Origin: Streptomyces candidus | Lineage (GTDB): Bacteria; Actinomycetota; Actinomycetes; Streptomycetales; Streptomycetaceae | DNA length: 64,000 nt | Reading direction: 5' to 3' | NCBI RefSeq assembly: GCF_014207445.1 | Contig: NZ_JACHEM010000004.1 | Coordinates: forward strand, 372,001 to 436,000 | In this document: positions 25,549 through 34,009 of the stretch, in pieces | Layout of the letters: each line of letters opens with the position of its first letter | Position numbering within the stretch: position 1 is the stretch's first letter | Program-made: the position numbers and the translations under genes | The notes under the pieces: generated by a model | The model's input: the letters and a program-made list of their open reading frames with translations, nothing else | Databases searched by the model: none | What the model was told of the DNA's origin: nothing

Positions 25549-26265
25549 ATGCCCCGCATGCTCCTCCTTCCCCCCACCCCTCTCAGCGTCCCCCTCGCCC
25601 CCTTCAGAGCCGCGCTCCGTCTCTGTCGCACCGCCCCCGGCACCTACATCTGGCTCGGCGTCCTCTTCCTCACCACCGTCGTCCTGCACCACATGGACCC
25701 CGCCCTCACCGACGACTTCCTCCGTCGGCGGTCCACCAACATCCACCACCTCTCCGAGCACCCGGTGCGCGTCCTGGTCACCTCCGCCCTGTGGCTCGAC
25801 GGCGGGACCTGGCGCACCTGGCTGCTCTACGCCGTGCTCTACTCGGTCTTCCACGCCCCCGCCGAACGCCGGCTCGGCACCCTCCGCTGGCTCGCCGTCG
25901 TCGCCGCCGCGCACATCGGCGCCACGTACCTCGGCGAAGGCGTCCTCGGCTGGGCGATCCGTCACGGCATCGCAGAGCCGGAGTCGGTCAACACGCTCGA
26001 CGTGGGCGTCAGCTACGCCCTCGCGGGGGTCGTCGCCGTCCTCACGTACCGCATCCCCTCCCCCTGGCGGTACGTCTACCTCTTCGGCGTCGTCACCTTC
26101 TACGCGCTGCCCCTCGTCAACGGCCGCACGTTCACCGACATCGGGCACTTCAGCGCCGTGCTCATCGGCCTCGCCTGCTACCCGCTCACAAGGAATCCAG
26201 GGCCGCGGCGTCTCCGTACGAGCCGTACGCGTCGAGCAGTTCCTCCCAGAACGCCAGCCCCCTGA
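25549..26265 (+). CDS. Rhomboid-like integral membrane protein
   Basis: 238 residues with about six hydrophobic helices: GTYIWLGVLFLTTVVLHH, TWRTWLLYAVLYSVFHA, LRWLAVVAAAHIGATYLGEG, VSYALAGVVAVLTYRI, YVYLFGVVTFYALPLV and IGHFSAVLIGLACYPL. VGVSYALAG and the His in IGHFSAVLIG resemble the Ser and His positions of rhomboid proteases, but the canonical GxSG is altered, so activity is doubtful. Its last 80 bases overlap the 3' end of the convergent gene. Confidence 0.75.
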   Translation: MPRMLLLPPTPLSVPLAPFRAALRLCRTAPGTYIWLGVLFLTTVVLHHMDPALTDDFLRRRSTNIHHLSEHPVRVLVTSALWLDGGTWRTWLLYAVLYSVFHAPAERRLGTLRWLAVVAAAHIGATYLGEGVLGWAIRHGIAEPESVNTLDVGVSYALAGVVAVLTYRIPSPWRYVYLFGVVTFYALPLVNGRTFTDIGHFSAVLIGLACYPLTRNPGPRRLRTSRTRRAVPPRTPAP

Positions 26266-27376
26266 CGGTCTCGTGGCGCAGCCGCCGTCCGCTCTCCCCC
26301 GTCGGCCGGATCGCCGCGTACGCGGTCCGCAGTCCCTCGGCCACCCCCACCGTCAGCCCCTCCAGCCGCTCCTGCACCAGCGCGTCCCAGTCCACCGCCC
26401 CCGGGCCCCGTGCCTCCTTGTGCAGATCCACCAGCGGCAACTGCCGTCCCACCGCCCACACCGCCAACTGCGGCACGTCGCGCCACAGATGGGCGTGCCC
26501 GTAGCGCTTCCCCCGCCCCATCCGTGCCACCACGCCCCGCACGCGACGCGCGATCTCCACCGCACGCAGCACCCCCAGCGCCTGCGTGCCGTCGTTGAAC
26601 ACCACCCGGTACGCCTCCCCGCCGCGGTCCGCCCACAGCCGCTCCCGGCCCGCCGCGTCGGCCGCCGCGTGCGCCACCTCCAGCCTGGCGCCCGGGGCCA
26701 GGCACGCCAGCGCCGAGGTCGCCTCCTCCACCGTCACGCACCGCCCGTCCCCCTCCGCGTCGTACGGTTCGCGCACCTCGCCCCGCCGTACGGCGAACCG
26801 CACCCCGTCCGCCCGGAACTGCCGCATCACCCGCAGCAGGTTCGGATCCCGGATCAGTTCGTCCTGGGCGGTGGCCGGGTTGCGACGGCGGTCCTCCGCG
26901 TCCAGCTCCCCCCGTACGATCCCGACCGCCGGCCCCGTCACCAGTTCCACCCGGACCAGCGCCCGCTCCAGGCAGTCCCGCGGGAATCCGTCCTCGACCG
27001 CGCACCGCAGCACTCCCAGCCGCTGCACCCCGTCCAGCACTTCGGGCGCCTCCACCTGCACGGTCCCCGCTCCGCGCCCCCCGGTCCGCAGCACCCGGAT
27101 CTCCGCCGCGCCCAGCACCAGGGACCCCACCACTCCGAAGTCCCAGTGACGCTGCCAGAGCAGTTCCGTCAGCTCGGCGTTGGCCTCGCTGTCCGCGAGG
27201 AAGCCGCGCCGGCCGCCCTCCCACTCCCGGTCCACCAGCTGGTCGGCGCCGACCCACACCGACCACCGGTGGTCACCGATCCGCTCCACCCGCTCCGGCC
27301 TCAGGACGAGCCCCTCGAAGGGCGCGGGAACGTACGACGGCGCCGGTTGCGGCGGCAGAAACAGATCTGTCCTCAT
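26186..27376 (-). CDS. Hypothetical protein, possibly AIPR/DGQHR-like
   Basis: 396 residues from ATG 27376; ATG 27406 is an alternative. A soluble mixed protein: VWVGADQLVDREWEGGRRGFL, EVLDGVQRLGVLRCAVEDGFP, RELDAEDRRRNPATAQDELIRDPNLL (written from GELDAEDRRRNP), YRVVFNDGTQALGVLRAVEIA and GRGKRYGHAHLWRDV. The LDGVQRL block followed by a helix with RNPATAQ loosely recalls the DGQHR/AIPR abortive-infection family, but the match is weak and I do not assign it. Its stop lies inside the rhomboid-like gene. Confidence 0.65.
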   Translation of the reverse strand: MRTDLFLPPQPAPSYVPAPFEGLVLRPERVERIGDHRWSVWVGADQLVDREWEGGRRGFLADSEANAELTELLWQRHWDFGVVGSLVLGAAEIRVLRTGGRGAGTVQVEAPEVLDGVQRLGVLRCAVEDGFPRDCLERALVRVELVTGPAVGIVRGELDAEDRRRNPATAQDELIRDPNLLRVMRQFRADGVRFAVRRGEVREPYDAEGDGRCVTVEEATSALACLAPGARLEVAHAAADAAGRERLWADRGGEAYRVVFNDGTQALGVLRAVEIARRVRGVVARMGRGKRYGHAHLWRDVPQLAVWAVGRQLPLVDLHKEARGPGAVDWDALVQERLEGLTVGVAEGLRTAYAAIRPTGESGRRLRHETVRGLAFWEELLDAYGSYGDAAALDSL

Positions 27377-27525
27377 GCCCCGTCCAACGCCCCCGCCCCC
27401 CGACAAGTCGCGCAGAACCAGCCCCGCCGACCCGACGAACCGCCCATTGCCGTACCCCGGCTCCGCCCCTTAGCGTCCCGGCACCACCCCTGAGCAGCCA
27501 CGAGCCACACAGGACGAAGGTCAGC

Positions 27526-28929
27526 ATGCGCGAGCCGAACCCCGGCACCACCAACGGGGGCATCTCCTTCTGGTACGCCGACGACGGCATACCCGCCCCC
27601 CGCGAGCCCCTCCCCGGCGACACCACCGCCGACCTCTGCATCGTCGGCGGCGGTTACACCGGCCTGTGGACGGCGTACTACCTCAAGAAGGCCGTCCCGT
27701 TCCTCAAGATCACTGTCCTGGAGGCCAAGTTCTGCGGTTACGGAGCCTCCGGCCGCAACGGCGGCTGGCTCTACCACGGCATCGCCGGCCGCGACCGCTA
27801 CGCCCGGCAGCACGGCAAGGAGGCCGCTGTCCGCCTCCAGCAGGCCATGAACGACACCGTCACCGAGGTGATCGACACGGCCGCGGCCGAGGGCATCGAC
27901 GCCGACATCCACCGCGGCGGCGTCCTCGAAGTCGCCTGCACACCGGCCCAGTGGGGCCGCCTCCGGGACTTCCACGCCGCCGAACTCGCCTTCGGCGAGA
28001 AGGACCGTCTGCTCCTGGGCGCCCGCGACACCGCCGCCCGCGTCCGCGTCACCGGGGCCGTCGGCTCCACCTGGACCCCGCACGGGGCCCGCCTGCACCC
28101 GGCGAAGCTCGTCAAGGGCCTCGCCGACACCGTCGAGGCCCTCGGCGTGACCATCCACGAGTCCACCCCCGTCAGCGAGATCACCCCCCAGCACGCCCGC
28201 ACCCCGTACGGCACCGTCCGCGCCCCGTACGTCCTGCGCTGCACCGAGGGTTTCACCGCGAACCTCAAGGGCCAGAAGCGCTCCTGGCTCCCCATGAACA
28301 GTTCGATGATCGTCACCGAGCCGATCCCCGCCGACCGCTGGGCGGCCATCGGCTGGGACGGCCGCGAAACCCTGGGCGACATGGCCCACGCCTACATGTA
28401 CGCGCAGCGCACCGCGGACGACCGCATCGCCCTCGGCGGCCGGGGGGTCCCGTACCGCTACGGCTCCAGGACCGACAAGGACGGCCGCACCCAGGCCGCC
28501 ACCGTGGAAGCGCTCCGCGAGATCCTCGTCCGCTTCTTTCCCACCCTCGCGGGCACCCGCGTCGCCCACGCCTGGTCCGGCGTCCTCGGCGTCCCCCGCG
28601 ACTGGTGCTCCTCCGTCACCCTCGACCGCTCCACCGGGCTCGGCTGGGCGGGCGGCTACGTCGGCTCCGGCGTCGCCACCGCCAACCTCGCCGCCCGCAC
28701 CCTCCGTGACCTCGTCCTCCAGGACTCGGGGCAGGGCGGCCCCACCGATCTGACCGCCCTTCCCTGGGTCAACCACAGGGTCCGCAAGTGGGAGCCCGAA
28801 CCGCTCCGCTGGCTCGGCGTCCAGGGCATGTACGCCGCCTACCGCGAGGCCGACCGCCGCGAACTGTCCGGCCGCACCACCGGCACGCACCCCCTCGCCA
28901 CCTTCGCGGACCGGATCGCGGGGCGCTGA
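27526..28929 (+). CDS. FAD-dependent oxidoreductase (DAO family, PuuB/OrdL-like)
   Basis: 467 residues. FAD motif LCIVGGGYTGLWTAYYLKK (about 38-56) then GYGASGRNGGWLYHGIAG, the pattern of the glycine/D-amino-acid oxidase family, gamma-glutamylputrescine oxidase branch. C-terminal VAHAWSGVLGVPRDWCSSV and GWAGGYVGSGVATANLAARTL complete the flavin site. A likely role is oxidation of an amine or polyamine derivative. Single gene with a perfect hairpin terminator 27 bases after the stop. Confidence 0.85.
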   Translation: MREPNPGTTNGGISFWYADDGIPAPREPLPGDTTADLCIVGGGYTGLWTAYYLKKAVPFLKITVLEAKFCGYGASGRNGGWLYHGIAGRDRYARQHGKEAAVRLQQAMNDTVTEVIDTAAAEGIDADIHRGGVLEVACTPAQWGRLRDFHAAELAFGEKDRLLLGARDTAARVRVTGAVGSTWTPHGARLHPAKLVKGLADTVEALGVTIHESTPVSEITPQHARTPYGTVRAPYVLRCTEGFTANLKGQKRSWLPMNSSMIVTEPIPADRWAAIGWDGRETLGDMAHAYMYAQRTADDRIALGGRGVPYRYGSRTDKDGRTQAATVEALREILVRFFPTLAGTRVAHAWSGVLGVPRDWCSSVTLDRSTGLGWAGGYVGSGVATANLAARTLRDLVLQDSGQGGPTDLTALPWVNHRVRKWEPEPLRWLGVQGMYAAYREADRRELSGRTTGTHPLATFADRIAGR

Positions 28930-28955
28930 GCCCTCCCGGCCGGATTCGCAACAGG

Positions 28956-28988
28956 AAACGCCCCGCACGGCAGCCGTGCGGGGCGTTT
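28956..28988 (+). terminator. Terminator of the DAO-family gene
   Basis: Perfect 15-bp stem AAACGCCCCGCACGG / CCGTGCGGGGCGTTT with loop CAG, ending in TTTG. It may also stop the minus-strand tRNA-Thr transcript. Confidence 0.85.
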
Positions 28989-28998
28989 GCCCTGGCGG

Positions 28999-29072
28999 AG
29001 CCCCCTATCGGATTCGAACCGATGACCTACGCATTACAAGTGCGTTGCTCTGGCCAGCTGAGCTAAGGAGGC
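28999..29072 (-). tRNA. tRNA-Thr (UGU)
   Basis: A 74-nt cloverleaf on the minus strand beginning GCCTCCTTAGCTCAGCTGG. Anticodon loop CTTGTAA gives UGU, reading ACA threonine codons. Acceptor stem GCCTCCT pairs with AGGGGGC (one G-U). T-arm GGTTCGAATCC. CCA not encoded. Confidence 0.95.
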
Positions 29073-29203
29073 GTGTGGCAGCAGTCTAACCGGACTCGCC
29101 ACCCGCACGGACAGCGGTTTTGCCCACCCGGCCCACGGATTCGCCGCGCCGGACCTACTGACAGATCCCCGGCCCCCGGGTACCGTCACCCCTGGTCGTC
29201 CGC

Positions 29204-29219
29204 ACTGGACCAGACCACT
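29204..29219. promoter_or_regulatory. DasR operator (dre) upstream of msiK
   Basis: ACTGGACCAGACCACT matches ACTGGTCTAGACCACT at 14 of 16 positions and ends 63 bases before the msiK ATG. DasR control of msiK is known in S. coelicolor. Confidence 0.85.
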
Positions 29220-29282
29220 TCACCTCACTCCCTTACAACGGATCGTCCGGCACGTTCCTGCCGGTGAAGGAGACGCCGCACC

Positions 29283-30422
29283 ATGGCTACTGTCACGTTC
29301 GACAAGGCGACCCGGATCTACCCGGGCTCGACCAAGCCCGCCGTCGACCAGCTGGAGATCGACATCGAGGACGGCGAGTTCCTCGTCCTCGTCGGCCCCT
29401 CCGGCTGCGGAAAGTCGACCTCCCTGCGCATGCTCGCGGGTCTTGAGGACGTCAACGGCGGCGCGATCCGCATCGGCGACCGCGACGTCACGCACCTGCC
29501 GCCGAAGGACCGGGACATCGCCATGGTGTTCCAGAACTACGCGCTGTACCCGCACATGTCCGTCGCCGACAACATGGGCTTCGCCCTGAAGATCGCCGGC
29601 GTGAACAAGGCCGAGATCCGCAAGAAGGTCGAGGAGGCCGCGAAGATCCTCGACCTCACCGAGTACCTGGACCGCAAGCCGAAGGCCCTCTCCGGCGGTC
29701 AGCGCCAGCGTGTCGCCATGGGCCGCGCCATCGTCCGCGAGCCGCAGGTCTTCCTCATGGACGAGCCGCTGTCGAACCTCGACGCCAAGCTCCGCGTCTC
29801 CACCCGTACGCAGATCGCGAGCCTCCAGCGCCGCCTGGGCATCACCACGGTGTACGTCACGCACGACCAGGTCGAGGCCATGACCATGGGCGACCGGGTG
29901 GCCGTACTGAAGGACGGCCTGCTCCAGCAGGTCGACTCGCCGCGCAACATGTACGACCGCCCCGTCAACCTCTTCGTCGCCGGCTTCATCGGCTCCCCGG
30001 CCATGAACCTGATCGAGGTCCCGATCACCGACGGCGGCGTGAAGTTCGGCAACAGCGTCGTGCCGGTCAGCCGCGAGGCACTGTCCGCCGCCGCCGACAA
30101 GGGCGACACCACCGTCCACGTCGGCGTCCGCCCCGAGCACTTCGACATCGTCGAGCTGGGCGGCGGCGAGGCCGCCAAGTCGCTGTCGAAGAACACCAGC
30201 GACGCCCCGGCCGGTCTGGCCGTCTCCGTCAACGTCGTCGAGGAACTCGGCGCCGACGGTTACGTCTACGGCTCCGCCGAGGTCGGCGGCGAGCACAAGG
30301 ACCTGGTCGTACGGGTCAACGGCCGCGCCGTCCCGGAGAAGGGCACCGAACTGCACGTCGTCCCGCGCCCTGGCGAGCTGCACGTCTTCTCCACGAAGAC
30401 GGGCGAGCGCCTCAGCGACTGA
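29283..30422 (+). CDS. msiK: Multiple sugar import ATPase MsiK
   Basis: 379 residues. CUT1-type ABC ATPase: Walker A GPSGCGKST (about 38-46), Q-loop VFQNYALYPHMSV, signature LSGGQRQRVAMGRA (about 138-151), Walker B VFLMDEPLSNLDAKLR and H-loop YVTHDQ. The C-terminal MalK-type regulatory domain includes GVRPEHFDIVEL. In Streptomyces this single ATPase energises several sugar importers that lack their own ATPase (cellobiose, chitobiose, xylobiose, maltose). It has its own DasR-type site and a strong terminator. Confidence 0.96.
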   Translation: MATVTFDKATRIYPGSTKPAVDQLEIDIEDGEFLVLVGPSGCGKSTSLRMLAGLEDVNGGAIRIGDRDVTHLPPKDRDIAMVFQNYALYPHMSVADNMGFALKIAGVNKAEIRKKVEEAAKILDLTEYLDRKPKALSGGQRQRVAMGRAIVREPQVFLMDEPLSNLDAKLRVSTRTQIASLQRRLGITTVYVTHDQVEAMTMGDRVAVLKDGLLQQVDSPRNMYDRPVNLFVAGFIGSPAMNLIEVPITDGGVKFGNSVVPVSREALSAAADKGDTTVHVGVRPEHFDIVELGGGEAAKSLSKNTSDAPAGLAVSVNVVEELGADGYVYGSAEVGGEHKDLVVRVNGRAVPEKGTELHVVPRPGELHVFSTKTGERLSD

Positions 30423-30437
30423 GGACGCAGGATCCGT

Positions 30438-30471
30438 CGAGGGGCCCCGCACTCCGGTGCGGGGCCCCTCG
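30438..30471 (+). terminator. Terminator of msiK
   Basis: Perfect 15-bp stem CGAGGGGCCCCGCAC / GTGCGGGGCCCCTCG with loop TCCG, 15 bases after the stop. Confidence 0.85.
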
Positions 30472-30618
30472 CGCGTCCGTCCCCGGCGATCCGGTTTCCA
30501 CTCCGATGCGGTGTCACAGCAATCCGGGCTGTCGACAAATACCCCGGCACAGTGGGCATTTCGATCGCTGTACGTCAACACGGGATTCGAAAAGGAGCAT
30601 CGAACCATCCCTCGTGAG

Positions 30619-30646
30619 GGTGACGGAATGTCGCCAAATCGTCACC
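30619..30646. promoter_or_regulatory. Inverted repeat before the small secreted-protein gene
   Basis: GGTGACG, 14-nt spacer, CGTCACC. It is followed by TACGCT at 30652-30657, eight bases before the GTG start at 30666, suggesting a leaderless message with an operator-like element at the promoter. Confidence 0.4.
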
Positions 30647-30665
30647 GGCAGCTACGCTCACTCGC

Positions 30666-31082
30666 GTGACTCACTCAGCCCGCCGCATCGGCCGAACTCT
30701 CGCCCTCGTCCTGCCTGTCGTCCTGGTCCTCTCCGGGACCCTCGCCGTCACCCGCGTCCCGTGGGTGGCAGGCACTCCCGAGTCCCAGATGCTGACCGCG
30801 TCCTCGCAGGGCGTCTCCAGCCAGGCCAAGTCCCGTGCTCCGCAGGATATTCTGCGCGACCGGCTCCTGGTGGAACTTCAGGAAAAGGACCCCGGCACGG
30901 CGCTCACACACCTCCAGCGCGAGGTCGAACGCCGCCCCTCGCTCGCCAAGCACTGCATGGAGATCGCCCGCGCGCTCGGCCGTGCCGCCGTCACGCACTA
31001 CGGGCCCACCCGCGCACAGTCGTTCTCGCGGCCCGTCTGCGACACGTCCTTCGCGTCCGGCGTCGCACAGCACCACAACTGA
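30666..31082 (+). CDS. Small secreted or membrane-anchored hypothetical protein, 138 aa
   Basis: 138 residues from GTG. One N-terminal hydrophobic segment (IGRTLALVLPVVLVLSGTLAV) acts as a signal peptide or anchor. The rest is polar and helical (APQDILRDRLLVELQEKDPG, THLQREVERRPSLAKHCMEIARALGRAAV) with two cysteines (HCMEIA and PVCDTSF) that could form a disulphide outside the cell. No family recognised. No RBS is seen; see the inverted repeat and -10-like element just upstream. Confidence 0.75.
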   Translation: MTHSARRIGRTLALVLPVVLVLSGTLAVTRVPWVAGTPESQMLTASSQGVSSQAKSRAPQDILRDRLLVELQEKDPGTALTHLQREVERRPSLAKHCMEIARALGRAAVTHYGPTRAQSFSRPVCDTSFASGVAQHHN

Positions 31083-31154
31083 GTGCCCCGACAGGAGAAG
31101 CGGCGGCGCTGTCCGTGACCCACTGCGCCCCGCGCGGCGCATATCGTCCCTCGC

Positions 31155-31886
31155 ATGACCCCCCATCCCACGACGCCCACGCAGGCCGTCGTCCTGGCCG
31201 GCGGCCAGGGCTCGCGACTGCGTCCGTACACCGACGACCGCCCCAAGCCGATGGTCGAGATTCCCGGAACCGGGACTCCGATCATCGGCCATCAGCTTTC
31301 CTGGCTGGCCGAGGAGGGCGTCACTGACGCCGTCGTCTCCTGCGGGCACCTCGCAGAGGTCCTCCAGGACTGGCTGTACGAGAATGCCGCGCAACTCCCC
31401 CTGCGCGTCAAGACGGTCGTCGAGACGGAGCCCCTGGGCCGCGGCGGCGGCCTCAAGTACGCCGCCCAGCACCTCCCGCACCCCGACCGGCCCTGGTACG
31501 CCACCAACGGGGACATCTGGACCCGATTCTCGCTGCGCGAGATGGCCGCCTTCCACGCCGAGCGCGACGCCGCCGCCACCCTCGCCCTGGCCCGCCCCCG
31601 CATCCCGTGGGGCGCCGTCGAGACGGACGCGTTCGGCAACGTCACCGACTTCATCGAGTCGCCGCCGTCCCCGTACCTCATCAACGCGGGCGTGTACGTC
31701 TTCTCCGCGGCCTTCACCGCCCTCCTGCCCGACCTGGGCGACCACGAGCGCACCACGTTCCCGCGGCTGGCCCGCGCCCGCAGCCTGGCCGGCTTCCCGC
31801 TGCCCCAGGGCGCGTACTGGCGCGCCATCGACACCGCGAAGGACCTGACCGAGGCGGCCAAGGAGCTTGCGGCACAGGGCCGCTGA
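31155..31886 (+). CDS. NDP-sugar nucleotidyltransferase family protein
   Basis: 243 residues. N-terminal signature AVVLAGGQGSRLRPYTDDRPKPMVEIPG (about 10-37) is that of sugar-1-phosphate nucleotidyltransferases. Further motifs: WYATNGDIWTRFSL (metal Asp), RIPWGAVETDAFGNVTDFIE and LINAGVYVFS. It is shorter than GalU or RmlA and lacks a C-terminal beta-helix. It may activate a sugar phosphate for glycan synthesis; substrate not known. Alone and followed by a strong bidirectional hairpin. Confidence 0.85.
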   Translation: MTPHPTTPTQAVVLAGGQGSRLRPYTDDRPKPMVEIPGTGTPIIGHQLSWLAEEGVTDAVVSCGHLAEVLQDWLYENAAQLPLRVKTVVETEPLGRGGGLKYAAQHLPHPDRPWYATNGDIWTRFSLREMAAFHAERDAAATLALARPRIPWGAVETDAFGNVTDFIESPPSPYLINAGVYVFSAAFTALLPDLGDHERTTFPRLARARSLAGFPLPQGAYWRAIDTAKDLTEAAKELAAQGR

Positions 31887-32101
31887 GCGCCCTCTGCCGC
31901 ACACCGCAGCGGCCTCCTGCCGTACGCCGCCGGGAGACCGCGCGGCGGGCACGTGTGCGCCGTACGCCGACGGACGGTCCGCCGCACACACCGCGCCGAC
32001 CATCGCACGCACACACATGTCGCCCCGCCGCACGCTCACGCCTGTCCCCCCGCCGCACGCACGCGCCTGCCGCGCACCGGCCCGCGGCCTGCCGTACGCA
32101 C

Positions 32102-32139
32102 GCAGCAGGACCCGGCGTCGAGACGCCGGGTCCTGCTGC
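32102..32139. terminator. Bidirectional terminator
   Basis: Perfect 18-bp stem GCAGCAGGACCCGGCGTC / GACGCCGGGTCCTGCTGC with only GA between the arms, so the actual loop uses the top pairs. It lies between convergent nucleotidyltransferase and DoxX genes. Confidence 0.8.
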
Positions 32140-32156
32140 CGTTCCACGGGAGCCGC

Positions 32157-33851
32157 CTAGCCGAGCAGGCCGCCGATCACCCTCTCGCTGCCTCCGCTGC
32201 CCGAGCCGCCGGACCCGGAACCGCCGGATCCTGACCCGCCCGAGCCCGAGCCACCCGAGCCGGAACCTCCCGAAGCGGAGCCCCCGCTGCTCGAACTTCC
32301 GCCGGGCTCGGCGTCGTTGTTGTTACCGCCGGTGGTTGTGCCGCCGCTGGTCGTCGGCCCCGCGGTGGACGTGGGGCCGCCGCCCGTGGTCGCCGCCGGG
32401 GCGGTGTCACGGGTGGGAGCGCGGCCGGTGGAGCCCGAGGTGGACTGGCTGGGGCCGGCCGTGCTGCCCGCCCCGGCCGTGCTCGTGGCACGTGGGGGGC
32501 CGGAGACGCTGGGCCGGGAGGACGGCCGCACCGAGCCGGTGACCGCGGGCGAGGGGGCCCGCCTGCGCGGACCCTCGCTGGTGCGCACGGCTCCGGGTTC
32601 CGTGGCGAGCGGCCGGCCGGGCAGGTGATTGACCGGGTCGTCCTCGGGACCCGGCACGACGACCTCGGCCGACCGGACCGCTCCGCCGAGCACCGAGCCC
32701 ACCAGCAGCGTCAGGCCGACGACGAGCGTCACCATCAGGAAGCCGCGCCGCAGCACGCGTCGCCGCAGCTCCCACACCTCGCTGCGCGGGCCCAGCGTCC
32801 GCCAGGCCTCGCCCGCGAGCCGGGAGTCCAGCGAGTACACGGGGGCACCCGCGATGACCAGCGGCGACCAGGCGGCGAGGTAGATGATGTCGGGGGCGTC
32901 GTACGCCGGTACGGACTTCCAGCTCACCGTCAGCAGCAGCGCCGCCGACAGGAGCGCCCCGATGACTCCGGCGACCCGCTGCCACAGTCCCAGGATCGTC
33001 AGTACACCGACGACGACCTGGAGGAACGCCACGCTGAGCCCGGCGCCTACCGGGTGCTGGAGGGCGAAGTCCCGCAGCGGCTCGGCAAGCGCCCACGGGT
33101 GCAGCGAGTTGAGCCACTTGACCATGGAGCCGCGTTCGCCGCCGTCGAAGAAGACGGGGTCGCAGAGCTTGCCCATGCCCGCGTAGACGGAGATGAGACC
33201 GAGGAAGATGCGCAGCGGCAGCAGCACCACGCCGAGGTTCATCCGCCGGTCGGGGTAGAAGGGGTGCCGGGCGCGCGCGTCGCCCTTGCGCCGGCCGTCC
33301 GTCACCTCCCCCTCGTCGTACGGCTCTTCGTCGGTCTCGTAGGTGTCGTACGCGCCCTCCGCCTGCCGCAGCCGGGGCAGCATGCGGGTGTGCGGTGCGC
33401 CACCCTGCCCGCCGTCCACCACCGGGGTCTGCATGGTGTCGTCCGGGGCGTGTGCGGGGCTGCCGATGTGCGGGATCAGCTGGGTGGCGCCGGTGTCGAG
33501 GTCTGCGTCGGGATCGGTGTCCGTCGTGCCGCGCACCGCCTGGAGGAGCCCGCCCGCGCCGGGGTCGCCCGGCTCGGACTTGCCCGACCACATGACGGGG
33601 GCCCTGCGGCGTCCGGCAGCGGCGCCGGCCGCTGCCGCTCCGGCTCCCACCCCCGCCCCGCTCAATGCCGGAAGCATCGCCGTCCCGTCCAGACCACCGC
33701 GCACCACGGTGGGGCGCGCGCTCCTGGTCGGGGCGAGCTGCACGCGGAAGCTGGCGTGGTTGACGATGACCTGCGCCGGGTCGCAGGGCACCTTGACCAT
33801 GCTCAGGGCGGGCTGATCGTCGAACCCGGGTGTTCTGGTGTCCACACTCAT
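32157..33851 (-). CDS. DoxX-family membrane protein with Gly/Ser-repeat tail
   Basis: 564 residues. A low-complexity cytoplasmic N-terminus (about 1-190) precedes a DoxX domain (about 200-380) with several helices: RIFLGLISVYAGMGKLCDPVFF, VGAGLSVAFLQVVVGVLTILGLW, GVIGALLSAALLLTVSW and APDIIYLAAWSPLVIAGAPVYSLD. A last helix (MVTLVVGLTLLVGSVLGGAV) leads to a Thr/Pro/Ser extracytoplasmic stretch. The end is a GGSGS repeat encoded by a 15-bp tandem DNA repeat at about 32190-32290. DoxX proteins are quinone-pool-linked or thiol-stress proteins; the role here is unknown. Confidence 0.85.
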   Translation of the reverse strand: MSVDTRTPGFDDQPALSMVKVPCDPAQVIVNHASFRVQLAPTRSARPTVVRGGLDGTAMLPALSGAGVGAGAAAAGAAAGRRRAPVMWSGKSEPGDPGAGGLLQAVRGTTDTDPDADLDTGATQLIPHIGSPAHAPDDTMQTPVVDGGQGGAPHTRMLPRLRQAEGAYDTYETDEEPYDEGEVTDGRRKGDARARHPFYPDRRMNLGVVLLPLRIFLGLISVYAGMGKLCDPVFFDGGERGSMVKWLNSLHPWALAEPLRDFALQHPVGAGLSVAFLQVVVGVLTILGLWQRVAGVIGALLSAALLLTVSWKSVPAYDAPDIIYLAAWSPLVIAGAPVYSLDSRLAGEAWRTLGPRSEVWELRRRVLRRGFLMVTLVVGLTLLVGSVLGGAVRSAEVVVPGPEDDPVNHLPGRPLATEPGAVRTSEGPRRRAPSPAVTGSVRPSSRPSVSGPPRATSTAGAGSTAGPSQSTSGSTGRAPTRDTAPAATTGGGPTSTAGPTTSGGTTTGGNNNDAEPGGSSSSGGSASGGSGSGGSGSGGSGSGGSGSGGSGSGGSERVIGGLLG

Positions 33852-33957
33852 CTAACCGAGTGACGTGTGGTTAGGACACTGCCTTGACGCCGCCGATCTG
33901 TCCGAGACCCGTCAAATCGGGGCGTCCTCCCGGACATCGCAGGTCAACGCGGGGCGA

Positions 33958-34001
33958 CGCGCGGAAGGGGCCCCGGACGAATCCGGGGCCCCTTCCGCGC
34001 G
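33958..34001 (-). terminator. Terminator of rlmB
   Basis: Perfect 20-bp stem (CGC plus GCGGAAGGGGCCCCGGA and complement) with loop CGAA, nine bases after the rlmB stop. Confidence 0.85.
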
Positions 34002-34009
34002 CACTGCGG

